Positions 36,668 through 47,999 of a DNA stretch of 64,000 bases are shown here, piece by piece; the stretch's first letter is position 1, and the number at the start of each line of letters is the position of its first letter. A model generated the notes under the pieces. The model saw only the letters and a list, made by a program, of their open reading frames with translations. It made no database searches and had not been told where the DNA came from. A program made the position numbers and the translations under genes. The stretch lies in NCBI RefSeq assembly GCF_011386835.1, contig NC_088795.1, positions 121,165,434 to 121,229,433 of the forward strand. Reading direction: 5' to 3'. The stretch comes from Chrysemys picta bellii. Taxonomy: Eukaryota > Chordata > Testudines > Emydidae.

Positions 36668-37486
36668 TACTCCTGGGAAATTTTGTGACAAAACCATTAA
36701 AAATTCTGTGTGCAATATTTTAAAATTCTGCATATTTCATTTGTCAAAATAACACAATCTAATCACACCAGTTTCGATTATTTTGGTAATTTCTTTCAAA
36801 ATACCTTTCAGCAAGTATGTCTATAGCAAAACAGACAACAAAAAAGATTTCCCCAGGAGTAGAGAGTTAACAAAACCCCTATGACAACCCAGTTCTTGTT
36901 TCTCTGTTATGCTTTTGTTGGGCATCTCAGTCTGGGTATGTCACATGTGTCAGCTTGGCACATCTTAGGCGGAAAAACTCTGCCTCTCTGGTTTATTAGT
37001 CAATTCTTGTTTTTTCACCTTGCCCCCAAAAGGTTACCATATAGAGGTTCCCAAATAGAGGACACTGCTGGGGAAAGGGAGAGGGAGCTAGAGGGGGGTT
37101 ACAATTGGGGAGTGGTGGAGGGGTATCTAGGAGGTGCTGGGGGGGTTGCATGTGGCCATACCCCTACCCCTTGATCCCAGGGATTCAGAGGGAGAAACAG
37201 CCTGATGATGGGTCCAGGGCTTGTATGGAGTTTTCTGCATGTTTCTTCCTTCCTTCAGGGCATGCTGGTAACTGCAGTTGCTGGGAACCCTCCAGATCCT
37301 CCTCCTCCTGGCAGTGTCCTCTATTTGCAAGCTGGGGAACCAGGCTCTTCAGGGTCCATCGGCCGGGCCCTAGTGGCAGCCAGCAGCTCTGCAGCACCAA
37401 TTCTGCAGGAAAAAATGAATTTCTGTCCAGAACATTAATTCTGCCACTTCTGCATTGCGCAGTCGTGCAGGATTCCTCCAGGAGTA
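36668..37486. mobile_element. MITE-like DNA transposon with TACTCCTGG ends
   Basis: The ends TACTCCTGGG (36668-36677) and CTCCAGGAGTA (37476-37486) are inverted repeats. The AT-rich left part has AAAATTCTG-type words in repeated copies (36700-36740), and the right part mirrors them with TTAATTCTGCC and TTCTGCATTGCGCAG. A GC-richer middle (37080-37400) makes the element unusually long for a MITE and may be a nested sequence. Open frames there have no domains. No clean target duplication is seen. Confidence 0.6.
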
Positions 37487-39825
37487 ATATTTGCTCATGA
37501 TGGACAGAAGCTTTGATGCAAATGAATCACAATGCTGTGTCCAAACATACCTCAATCACAGTCCCATTGTAAACATATGTAAGTTACAGTACTACAGAAT
37601 TTACTGTTATGCATCCATATTGTGGAATCCTTGAAACCATGCACAGAAGATCCATCTCAGACATGGTTTGAGCAGTAAATTCAAGTCCTCTCACATTAGA
37701 GAAGCTTTAAAACCAGAAATAGGTTCCAATATTTATCTAAATAGTTTTTATTACACCACTGCATCTTGCCCTGCCAAAAGCTACAGTTTCTGTGGTGAGG
37801 ATTTTCCCAGCATTACTCAGAATCTAATAATAATAATAATGTGCTTCAGTGAACAAGTTATATTTGTGCCTGTCACCTCTGTACATACAAATCATGTTGT
37901 ACAAAATCATGATACTACAATGGATGTTGGGAAGCTGTAGAATCTATTACGCCGTTATGATCTATCTTTCCTGATATATTTCAGAAGGAAACGGATATAA
38001 CTTCAAATATGGAATCTGTGTTGGGTTAGGGCTCTGTGCACAACTTCATCATTAAATAAAGTACACAATAAGTTTCATCATTTGATTTGCTCAGTCAGAA
38101 TGAGAAACTTGTTAACTCCTGTTGTGCATTGAAGCTAAATATAAGTATGTTGGATAACGCTTTCAAAAGTGACCTAGGACCATATTTTAAAGGTGTTTAG
38201 GTGCTTAATGACTCAGAGGTGTCTATGCACTTTTGAAAATCTCTGTAGATACCTAAAGACCCCTAACATTTTGCCTTTAACCCTTAAGAGTTTGTGTTAA
38301 TTTTGATGGACTAAATGGGCTCAGAGTCAAAGGTGTTAACGTGACCCTGAAACTGTCCAGTATCATACAAGGTTCGGGGTTTGGCAGGCAGAGATTTCAG
38401 CCTACTTAGAACCATGGCAAACACTCCTTTAAAAAAAGGTTAAATATATTTTAGATGCAGTTACAGAGAGAAGGAAAAACAGTTACTCATTATTTCACAT
38501 TTCAAATGCTTTAAGCCTCTCATGTTAACTTCCCTTGTTTCCTTTGCTAGCTAGAGAGAATTTTTAGGAGGAAACCACTCTCGGTTTGACAGTCTATTAG
38601 ATGGTATTAAAGATGGTAATAACTGTCCTTTTTGCGGGGGGAGGGAAAGAAGATGGTTGAGAGAGGCTGGAGTTGTTGTCAAAGTCTGATTCCATTTCCT
38701 CCAAGGCTAACACACACTGGGGAGAGAAAAGAACAGCATAGATAGAAAATGCAGCTTCTGTCTCTGGTGTTGACTTTCACTTGCATTCTCACTGCTGGAG
38801 AAACACAGGGATGGCACACTGTCTTATTAGCCACTCTATGACTTGGCAACTTGCACCAGCATTCGACTATTTCAGTCATTGCTTTTAGCTGCCTCCTTTT
38901 GATCACAGACTTACAGCAGTAGTGCAAAAAATATGAAGTTTTGGCCAACTAAGTCAGGCTTGTATTAACAGAAGGCATAGGAATAGGAGGAGGAGGAGGA
39001 AGAATAGGAAAAAGAAGAAATAAGGTGAGGAAGAAAAAGAATGTATAAGTGTGTGTGGGGAGGGGGGGGAAGTCTGACATATTTGGGATTTAGCAAGAGC
39101 CAGTGGAGGTTGCAAGGTAATCTGGGGCTGTCTCTCTGGCCTAGTCTGGTCTGGACACTTTTTGGGATTCAAATAACATAGGTGACAATCCAATGTTGTT
39201 ACAGTTGATCCTGGGGTCCAAGGAGACAGTGGGGATGGCAATCATGATGGTAAAGCTTGCTGCAGTGGTGGTTGGCAGACAGTGTCTTGGCTAATTCCCC
39301 ACACAAAATCTTTTCTCTTTAAGAACACCAAAAAGAAATGATGGGTGAAATAGCCCATCCCCCTCATTTGTCCACCAATGAGGCTACATTTCTGATAAAC
39401 CAACTCCTGATAAACCAATTGATTTCCACGCTCTTCTTTTTTACCAGGCACAATCTTAACACTGCCCGTGAGTTATACCAGTAGGCCTTTTTGTTTGTGC
39501 TAATTCAGTCTTTTTATCTCCCTTTTTCACCTTTTCCCATCAACATTTATTATAGGTTGTGACATTTTATGAACTGTCACTCCTTTTCACAGTTGAGCTC
39601 ACAATTAGGGTAAATTCGTAGGCCCAGTTCTCACAATACCTTTCTCACTGAAAGAGAGGGGGAAGGGGAAATACAAATCCTTAAGGGATCATTACCCAGT
39701 TCATAATCCAGTTTTTAATCAGCCATGAGCCAGAAGCTCACTCCTGCCAAGACTTAAGCATGTAAGTTACTATCTTCACCTACGTAGTCCTTGAGCCACG
39801 ATACATGCTTTGGGGGATTTCAGCT
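37487..39825. other. No gene seen; palindromic repeat at 38157-38290 and a purine tract
   Basis: At 38157-38290, CTTTCAAAAGTGACCTAGG on the left faces GCACTTTTGAAAATC on the right in the same style as 39826-39932. An AGG/AAG-rich purine tract spans about 38986-39045. A TAA run lies near 37828. No coding region was recognised. Confidence 0.5.
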
Positions 39826-39932
39826 CAGATTTTTAAAGGTATTTAGGCATTGCTTTGCTTTGCAGAGCAAAAGTCACTTTTGAAAATGAGACTTAGGCTT
39901 TGCAACACTTAGCCTAAACCTTTAAAAATCTG
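39826..39932. repeat. Foldback repeat with 15-bp perfect terminal arms
   Basis: The left arm begins CAGATTTTTAAAGGT (39826-39840) and the right arm ends ACCTTTAAAAATCTG (39918-39932). These are exact complements, and the similarity continues inward with TTTAGGC against GCCTAA after a small gap. The whole unit is 107 bp with no coding content, so it looks like a minimal MITE. Confidence 0.75.
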
Positions 39933-40877
39933 GGCTGTCGGGATTTGGCCCTTGAAGTTTCAATGCACACGTATAGTAGCTTTTTTATTGTTACAAATTA
40001 AGATTTCTGTTGTGAGCTAGAGTCTAATGAAAATATCTAAGTTATTAACAGAAACTATTCAGCACAGACCTGAACTGAGAGAACCTCGGAAAGTTTAAAA
40101 GTGTATATATAATGTGTATGTAAAATGTCTTTTATGGTTTTAAAAAGAGGACTATAGCAAATAAAGCTGCATCAGGTTACACTAGAGCCTTGCATTTAGT
40201 TTGTAAACATGTGCACAGAGATGCATTTGTCATTGTCTTACCAACTTAAAAACTGATCTGGTTAACATACAAATGTTATCCATTTACTGTTAAATTCCAA
40301 GGAATAACCTACCTGTACCTCTACCTCTATAAAATTGATGCAATACATGTATTCCCCTTCTATTTGGCTTCGGCTCTGCAGAACCATTTCCCCCTTTTCA
40401 GCTAAGTGAAATATTATACCATTCTGTTGAATTTGTTCACTTCAGTTTTCAAAGGGAAAATATTGAGACATCAGTATCCATCTCAGTGCCTTGAATTGCT
40501 AACTAGTTGTGCAGACAATGTTCTTTATGTAATAAACAGAGCCAAATGCAGTCAGAGTCAGATATTAAACTATTCATAAAGCTGCTTGGTTGAAGCAAAA
40601 CAAAGTAAAGGAAACCTGTGGACTGCCAGTAGGGCATGGAATAAAAAGTTAAACAAACAAACAAACACAAAAAACAACAAAACCAAAAAACCAGTGTCCA
40701 TTTCAAATGTCTCATATATGTCAGGCCAGTTGGGAAAGCTTTTAATGGAGAAATATGGCTCAGAGGTAGAAAAGTGAGTGGGCTGTTCAAAAGCACCCTG
40801 AAGGTCCAATGATGACACCTTACCTGCTAAATACATGTGCAAACCACTACTTGGCTTTCAATGAATCTCACACCGGT
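39933..40877. other. No gene seen; unclassified DNA
   Basis: A short AAAC repeat lies at about 40650-40666. Nothing else was recognised. Confidence 0.5.
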
Positions 40878-41424
40878 GCTTGTCCTCGACAAAACTTTTG
40901 TCTTTCGGGGCGGGGGATGTGGGGGGGTGAGTGTGTGGTTTTTAACACCTCTGAATGACAAAAGTTTTGTCTTTCACTTGCCAGTGTAGACAAAGTCATA
41001 ATAACTCCACCTACATGAGATGCATAGGGCTTATGTCAGTGTAGTTACGGTGATGCAGTGTCCATGTAGACACTGCGTTATTTACATTGGCTGTTGGCTG
41101 TCATTCTTTGCTGTCATTCTTTTCATGGCTTCATGCTCAGAGCTATGAGCAGTGAGCCGGGTGGGCGCAGCCGGGGAGCAGGGAGCCAAGAGCCCCAGGG
41201 GCAGCCAGGCTCCTGTCGGGGAGCTGCACGTGGAGCTGAGGCTCAGGCCCAGGCTCTCAGCCCCCCATACTACCCCTCTCAAGTCAGTGGAAGCTCTCCT
41301 GGTGAGGACACTCTCCACCGACAAAAGGAGGGTAGTGTGAATATGAACCACTGCAGTAATTGCTGCAGTGGTTGTAAGTTGACCTAACATAGGTCGCCTT
41401 AAGTTTCTAGTGTAGACATGCCCT
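40878..41424. mobile_element. Large MITE with TAGTGTAGAC right end
   Basis: The right end CTAGTGTAGACATGCCC (41407-41424) carries the same 10-base terminus as 5904-6178 and 45302-45534. The left end GCTTGTCCTCGACAAAAC is degraded. Inside, GACAAAACTTTTGTC (about 40889) and GACAAAAGTTTTGTC (about 40958) form facing arms, and a second CATGTAGACACTGCG lies near 41065. The GC-rich middle (41150-41300) gives long but meaningless open frames on both strands. Confidence 0.6.
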
Positions 41425-41634
41425 AAAAGAATATCTAAAGCTTTGGCACGAAGACTGCAGCTGACAACTTGGCTCCTCTGGCACAATGTTGTTAACGATC
41501 ATCTGTGCAGGAAACCGAGCTCTCAGTGGGCTGGTCCCAAACAGTAGAATGAATTCCCTCAGGAACTAAAGACCGTCACAAACCTCACCACTTTCCACTC
41601 CAAGTACACGGTGCATTTCTTTGACGTTGGCTTC

Positions 41635-42737
41635 TGTGATGTTGTATGATTGAAATATGACCATTTGTATAATTAATATTGCCACTATTCGACAATTTCA
41701 ACAAAACTTGTACAAAGTATATCATATAAGGCATCAATGGAAAAGTTATGATTTGCTAAATATGATGATGATCCTGTTTAAATCAATGCATCATCCTTGT
41801 ATCTGAAGTTATGAATATTGGCTATGTATCTATATCTTAAATATTTTGTTCTTGGGGTAACACCCACAAGGTAATTTACATCCAGTCTGGCCAGAACATT
41901 GTGAATGGATTGGTCAAATTGATGGCCCATGAAATAACACTTCACTTTAACAATGGGCCATAGAAGAAGCTTGTCCTACCCTGTGAGCCTTCCTGTGGAT
42001 AACCCAGCCAGAATATGGGTAATGGCTGCCCCTGGGAGTCAGCAAGCCATGTAAAGGCATGTAACCCTGGACACCATCTTGTGCTAGTAATTTTCCACAA
42101 ACTCTGTTCTGGGACAGTGAAATTCCAAGCACACGACAGAGGGTATAAAAGAATCATCTCCATGTTGCCTCTTTCCTGCTCTGATTCTTTGGACTATGGC
42201 CTTCAACTAAAAGGAGCATTCCAGCCAATGGACTGAGGACCTTCCAATCTTTTGGAGGTTACTATAGACTTTACAAGCCAGCAGTTTACTCCATCATTGC
42301 TACAAACCTGATATAAGAATTTTGCAATGATTGTAGGTATTTAATCCATTAACCATTTTTACTCTCTTCTTCTTTTCTCTTCTAAATAAACCTTTAGATT
42401 TTAGTTATGAAAATATTGGAAACAGCATGGTTATTGGGTAAGATCTGACTATGTGGCTGATCTCTTGAGATCAGAAGAACCCTTTGTCTGATGAAATTGG
42501 TTTTCAATTGGTCTCATCATAAAGTCTAGCATTTGGGTGGTGAAATAAGGGCTGTAATGCCTAAGGAAATTGCCTTTTTGACTACTTGTTAACCAGCAGT
42601 GAGACAGTTTACTTTATTACTGGCTTGGTGTATCTAATGATAGAATAACCATCAGTTTGGGGGGAGTCTGCCTTATTTCAAAGCAGTTTGTTCTGAATCT
42701 GGTATTCTCAGTTGTGACCCACTGCGGCATGGGGACA
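41635..42737 (+). mobile_element. Solo LTR, 1103 bp, with perfect 5-bp target duplication
   Basis: Begins TGTGATGTTGTATG and ends CATGGGGACA. GCTTC lies immediately on both sides (41630-41634 and 42738-42742). A TATA-like GGGTATAAAAGAATC lies near 42140 and AATAAACC near 42384, in the order expected of an LTR promoter and polyadenylation site. No gag or pol sequence adjoins it, consistent with loss of the internal part by recombination between two LTRs. Confidence 0.85.
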
Positions 42738-43432
42738 GCTTCTCTAACATAAACATAGAAACATGTGTATTTAAAAAAAAAAACAACCTTCCAAAGCAAG
42801 ACGCTCCACTGCACACACTTGTCCTCTTGGGGAGAGAATAAGAACAAATGTGATAGATACCAGATTGCTCAGTGAACTATTGGATATTCAGTGCTGAGTG
42901 CTGTAGAGGAACCTAAATAGCATCAAAGAATAGCATTGATTTTTTGTTGCAAGTGAAATATAAATTAATAATGAGCTGTCCAATAACTACACTTAATCAA
43001 AGATTATTAGTCAAAGATAAATACTTTTCCTTTCTATATTAATGTTGCCAATCCCTCTGGAAGACAGCAGTTGCAGCAATCAAACTGTCTCAAAATTTGG
43101 TGCTTACCCCTTCTGTATTTACACCTAACTGGGAGGATTTTCACAATTTTCCCTATATTATCTTACCGAACACATCTTTCTTATCTGTATTCTTTAACAT
43201 GTTTCTTCCAGACAGCAAGGCATCAATAATTACTACACTGGGTGTGTGGAACATAGGTTGTAAGTTTCAGCCTGACAGATACTTTACATTATAGCAGTTA
43301 TACGGACTCTGCGCATTCTTCTAAACATTCCAGGCATAATAGTTCAGAAATCAGCCAAAAATGTTTGCTAAGTTTGCAGCACAGACACAATGTAGCAGTT
43401 CATACAAAGGTCATAGCATTTATTTATCATTA

Positions 43433-43530
43433 AGGCTACGTTTTAGTCATGGGTATTTTTAATAAGTCATGGACAAGTCGCAGGCAGTAAACAAAAATTC
43501 ACAGCCCGTGACCTGTCCATGACTTTTACT
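43433..43530. repeat. Hairpin-forming MITE fragment
   Basis: Arm 43464-43485 (AAGTCATGGACAAGTCGCAGGC, shortened: starts AAGTCATGGACA) pairs with arm 43504-43525 (ends TGTCCATGACTT) at most of 22 positions, with an 18-base loop. The left outer part GGCTACGTTTTAGTCATGGG has no mirrored copy on the right, so the element is truncated there. Confidence 0.65.
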
Positions 43531-44286
43531 ATACACTCCTGGCTAGCTTAGCTGGCTCCCTGCCTAGTGTGGTGGCTTTTGTGGATGGCATTCTAAGGGG
43601 CCTCTTTCCCCATTCATTGTACAGGGAGCGTAGGTGCCGGTCTTAGGCTTTGTAGACCACAGAGCTGTTCCTGTGATTTTTCTAGGCACCTAAAAACTGG
43701 CCTGTACTCAGAGAGGGAGTGCAATATACTTCACTCTGAAATGACCATCACTTCTCAAGAGGAGGCACATTGCTAGAACTCTTGGGAGAAACACTGAAAG
43801 CCCAGAACATGTTGGATTTCTTTCTTACCGAAACAACCTTGCACCTTACCGGATATGGATATTACAATTCTTTTCATATTGGTCAGGGCCTTTTGCAGTA
43901 GCATGTTGCTGTTTCTGTCTATCGGTTTAATAACTGAGCGGATATTAACTTTCTCATTCAGTGCCTCAGAAATGTGCTGATTATCTAACATTGTATTAAA
44001 TGGTTTTGCAGGCCTTGTTTGGAAGGCAGCTGTTGACTCCAAATTGTCTGATTTTATTCATTAACATTAAAATAATTTTCTGTTCAGTGGATTTTTGGTA
44101 ATTGCTACTTATTGTGACATATTATTTTTATTATTATTTCTACTATTGTGCAATCTGTGACAATAAAAGGAGGCTTAATACACTTCCCCTATTTTACTGA
44201 GACTGCCAATCTGAATATTCTTCGGTAAAAGACATTTACCAGCATAAATAAGATGTTAACTGATTTTAATAAGATTTTTAATTGTA

Positions 44287-44402
44287 GCCAATGGGCCTGA
44301 TTCTCTTCCCTCTTGCACTGATATAAATAGGAGTAATTCTACTGAAGTCCATGAATTTATACTGGTCTAGAACCAGTGAAGAGGAAAATAATCTGATTAG
44401 TC
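44287..44402. repeat. Small palindromic interspersed repeat
   Basis: GGGCCTGATTCTCTTCCCTC on the left is matched by GAAGAGGAAAATAATCTGAT on the right, and CACTGATATAAATAGGAG by ATTTATACTGGTCTAG, around a TTCTACTGAAGTCCATGAA centre. This is one of the clearest members of the palindromic family in the window. Confidence 0.55.
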
Positions 44403-45301
44403 ATTTCTGACACTGTGGTAGCAATCGTAAGAAAGCTGATTTAATCTGAGACACTGTATTAAAGCAGGATGGCGGCTCTTATAGTCATTGATCCAAGTCC
44501 TAAAGTCCTCAATCACTTTTTATTCCATCATTACTCAAACAAGGCTCTCACTGAAATTCATGGGAATGCAACGAATGTGAGAGTGCAGGGTCATCTATAT
44601 TGATCTGTACCCCCCAAAATATTATGTATTGAATTTCAGAGGTGGCATGTTGAAATGGCAGGGGGAGTAGACAGTTTCAGCACATTCCCTGCAGTCACAA
44701 GACTGTGATCCCAAACACTAATACTGAATGGGTCTATCTGACAAACAATGGAGCAACCTTCATAGAAGAGCATTCTCCTAGATGGTCTAGCTGGCTTGGC
44801 GTGTCAAAAACAGTCTGATGCAAAAGGATGACTTCACACCAATACTCTATATAACAAGGCCATTGAGAAATATTATAGAGGACTGCCAGGTCTGATCTAG
44901 CTAAGGGTTCTGGTAGGCTCGGGCACACACAGGGAAGGTGGGACTCCAGAAAACATTGCTTCCCAAAGAAAGGGGGAGGAGGAACCATCTGAGACAAGCT
45001 GTGAAGACAAACTGGCACCATGCTAGGTGCCAAGGCCTCCTTGACTCCTAAAAGTGTGGAAAATAGTTCTCTTCTTGTAACTCAAGCGGGAATGCTATCT
45101 AACTTTAGCTTGTAGTGAAGCATAAGATTAGATGAGACTAAACATGCACATAGGCTTTGTCTTGAAAACTTTTTTAATGCTTTGTTTCACTTGCTGATAA
45201 AACTACTTTGTTTTAATAATGCTCTTAATCACACTCACTGGTCATAGGCTGCCAAAGCATAGATATGCAGGTGTCCACTCAGACCTGCACAGTAAGGTCA
45301 G

Positions 45302-45534
45302 GTCTACACTACCACTTTGGTATAAGTTATGTTGGCCAAGGTTGTGCATAAACTGCCCCCCTGAGTGATGCAAGTTACACCGACCTATGAGCCGGTGTGC
45401 ACTGAACTATGTCAGCAGGAGAGCTTCTCCCAACAACATAGCTACTGCCTCTCACAGAGATGGATTTATTATGTCAATGGGAGAGCTCTTTCCCATCGGC
45501 TTCGAGCGTCTGATGTAGCACTTCTAGTGTAGAC
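45302..45534. mobile_element. MITE with GTCTACACTA ends
   Basis: GTCTACACTA (45302-45311) and TAGTGTAGAC (45525-45534) are exact inverted repeats and are identical to the termini of 5904-6178, although the 233 bp interior is different. Inside, GGAGAGCTTCTCCCA and GGGAGAGCTCTTTCCCA form small hairpins. No coding capacity. Confidence 0.75.
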
Positions 45535-45723
45535 TAGCTGTAATAAGCAGTTGGCACAGATGTGGCATTGAACCCAGATCCTGGGCTAAGAGTGGGAGAA
45601 TAGCACCAACATAGGTAAGGGCATCAGGTCTAATCCCTGAAGGGGGTGTGCTCAAGACCAGAAAGGAGACAGAGGTGCACTCAACCCCATAGCAGCCATA
45701 GGGAGTTTGAAGCTTATGAGTGC

Positions 45724-45938
45724 TGTAGAGAGATTTGTGCAAGATTGCAATTGAGTGGCTCCCTCATAAGGAACAATATTATGAATATAGGAATTTTGAG
45801 AGGTGCCCAGGAAGCCAAGGTTGAGACCACAATGTGGCTCTGTACAGCAGTTCACCACTGATGCTTTGTAAGTGTTTTTAAATGTTTTTATGGTTTTCTC
45901 ATTCAGTGGTTTATTTAATGAACCCAAAGATCATTACA
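45724..45938 (+). repeat. 5' LTR of the Gypsy element
   Basis: Shares GATTTGTGCAAGATT, GGCTCCC, ATAGGAATTTT, GTTCACCA and the terminal AGATCATTACA with the 3' LTR at 50109-50325, at roughly 70% identity by eye. The start is set by TGTAGAGAG and the end by ATTACA. Confidence 0.75.
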
Positions 45939-45956
45939 GGGTGTCAGAAGTGTGGA
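45939..45956 (+). promoter_or_regulatory. Probable primer-binding site
   Basis: GGGTGTCAGAAGTGTGGA directly follows the 5' LTR, where a tRNA 3' end would anneal to start minus-strand synthesis. It has a TGGTGTCAGAAG-like form, but the tRNA used cannot be named from here. Confidence 0.45.
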
Positions 45957-46121
45957 ATGAGAGAGACTGCAGTAATTTTGAGTTTAACTCCTGTGTCTGA
46001 AACTGAAAGCAGAGGAAAGGAGAGTGAGTGGAGCAGCCAACAGAGAAGAACGAAGGCTTTTGTATATATATTATGAGCACAATAGTAGCTTGACTAGCAT
46101 AAGAAAGGAAGAAAGCCAAAA

Positions 46122-46955
46122 ATGGATGTGTTGCAACCTCCTTCCAGTCTGCAATTGTCAGTTAATATTGCAGAGAACTGGAAACATTTCTGACACATTT
46201 GAATAGTATTGAGCAGCCATCGGGGCAGAGGAGAAAATTATAAAGTGAAATCCTCTGTCTTTTTTCATGTTGTTGAGGAGGAAGCATTGGATATTTATAA
46301 GAACGTTAAGTTTGAAGATTGAGAAAGGACGAAGTTAAGTAAAATACTGACTACTGACATTTGAGGAACATTGCGTGCCAAAAAGAATGAGATCTTTGAA
46401 AGAAACAAATTTTTACATGCATGCAAAAACCTAATGACACCGTAGAGAAATGTCACGAGAATTACGGTCCTTGTGACTTTGGTGAGTTGACAGAGTCTCT
46501 GGTCAGAGGCAGAATCATTTGTGGCATTAAAGACTGTGTTAAGAGAGAGTGCTCTGTAAAGGAGATTTACTTTTAGAAAAATCTTTCCACTTATGCAGGG
46601 CAGCAGAAACTATGAACCTACAAGCCAAAGAGCTGAATTCACCAGAAGGGGTTATCCATGTACTAAGTACAAGAGGACATTTGAAAAGGTCAAATCAAAA
46701 AGTGCAACCACCTGCTATGACAGCCACTGTTTGTGGAGAGACTGAGTACAGACAGTTATGTGGAAGATGTGGATCACAGCATGGCCCAAAACAGTAGTTT
46801 GCCTTTGGTAAACTGTCATACATATGGAAAAATCATTTTGCAAAATGCTGCAGATTCCAAATGCAGAAAAAATCAAGTGCGTGGAGTGAAGACCTAGTCG
46901 AGGAGTCTTACATAGACATGCTGGGATCAAGCAAAACTGACGAGGAACTGGATAC
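46122..46955 (+). pseudogene. Gypsy gag remnant with zinc knuckle
   Basis: An ATG at 46122 starts a frame whose first residues resemble the N-terminus of vertebrate Gypsy gag. Recognisable gag-like words continue in shifting frames, for example one ending in GIKDCVKRE near 46525-46550. A zinc-knuckle region follows at about 46759-46865, with CGRCGSQHGPK and, after a stop, NHFAKCC. These correspond to the paired nucleic-acid-binding knuckles of this family, with some cysteine and histidine positions lost. Several stops and shifts break it. A working gag packages the element RNA in a particle in the cytoplasm. Confidence 0.75.
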
Positions 46956-47110
46956 TACCAATTAAAGTTAATGAAACAATTATTCTGTTCAAACTGGGCA
47001 TAGGAGCTCAGGCTAATAGTCTGTCTGAAGATTATGAGAGACTAAAAATAAGATCAAAACTGGGACCAACAAAAAAGGTAACTGGTTATTATGGAACAAA
47101 TATACCAATG
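46956..47110 (+). pseudogene. Gypsy aspartic protease remnant
   Basis: Follows gag and reads FKLGIGAQANSLSE in one frame near 46985-47030. Comparison with the family indicates that the aspartate-containing active-site triad has been replaced. The flap and C-terminal parts are not clear. Its position between gag and reverse transcriptase supports the call. Confidence 0.55.
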
Positions 47111-47238
47111 AAGGGGAGGGTGCAATGTTAGCATCAAATACAAAAACATCCTGTACAGCCTTCCATTCACTGAAGTACCAAAGGAGGTAACACCCTTGTC
47201 TGCCTGTGGAAAAACTGAATCTGATTAAAGAAGTTCAT

Positions 47239-47284
47239 TCGTTCTCTCTCGCTCTCTCTTCCCCTCTCCTCCCCCCCCCGCCCA
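47239..47284 (+). repeat. Pyrimidine-rich tract inside the Gypsy element
   Basis: A CT-dominated run ends in nine C residues between protease and reverse transcriptase. It interrupts where coding sequence is expected, so it probably expanded after the element decayed. Confidence 0.8.
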
Positions 47285-47335
47285 GATCATACTGAACCTG
47301 GCTATGAGGCACTCATTTGGAAATATCATGTCTGA

Positions 47336-47922
47336 TTGGGCTGTCTGCAGGGGGAACATACAATCCAGATGAACAAGCAGATCCCTCCACTTATCCATCC
47401 ATGTAGACAGGTGCCACTTGCACTCCGTGACCAACTCAAGGCTGAGCTTGCAAGGATGGAAGCAGTGCAAGTCATAAAAAAAAACGAGGAGCCAATGGAA
47501 TGGGTGAGTTCCCTACTCATTGTGGAGAAAAATAACGGCCATCTATGCATATGCTTTGATCTGAAAGACTTCAACAAGGCTATAAAAAGGGAACATTTCA
47601 AACGGCCAACCAGAGAAGTGATTATGGCTCATTTGCAAATGCACAATATTTTATCAAATTGGATGCCTCCTCAGTATTTTGGCAGTTAAAATTAAAGCTC
47701 AGCTATGTACATTTAATATCCTTTTGGAGGTACAGATTCTTATGTCTCCCCTTCAGCATAGCTCCGTACCGCAAAGCCATACGTATGGTCTATGAACATA
47801 TTAACGGTGTCAGCACCTCAGTGGATGACATCAAGAGGGGCTCAACTAAAAAGGAGCATGACTGTAAACTTCAGGAACTCTTGGATGGAATTAGAGCTGC
47901 AAACCTGAAACTAAATAGGTAG
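47336..47922 (+). pseudogene. Gypsy reverse transcriptase remnant, frameshifted
   Basis: Frame one (47336-47689) covers the N-terminal fingers of a Ty3/Gypsy reverse transcriptase, with VPLALRDQLKAELARME, WVSSLLIVEK and KDFNKAIKREHFK. Frame two (47659-47922) overlaps it in a different frame and carries DASSVFWQLKL, YRFLCLPFSIA and the catalytic block SVDDI (about 47818-47832). The two aspartates of the YxDD-type site are retained, while the first position is serine. The overlap implies a small indel near 47660. The enzyme would copy element RNA into DNA, but this copy is broken. Confidence 0.88.
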
Positions 47923-47999
47923 AAATGTGTTGTAGGTGTTACAGAAGTGACTTTTTTTGGATATAAGGTGTAAAATGTAGAAAGAGGAAGATCTGAGCC

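Larger units (their letters stand above)
42743..45301. other. No gene seen; two small palindromic repeats
   Basis: Hairpin repeats at 43433-43530 and 44287-44402 are listed separately. Other frames, such as 43773-44042 and 44734-45033 on the minus strand, have no domains. Confidence 0.5.

Noticed and set aside
41082..41486. 134-codon minus-strand frame
   Set aside because: It falls in the GC-rich middle of a MITE and has no recognisable similarity.
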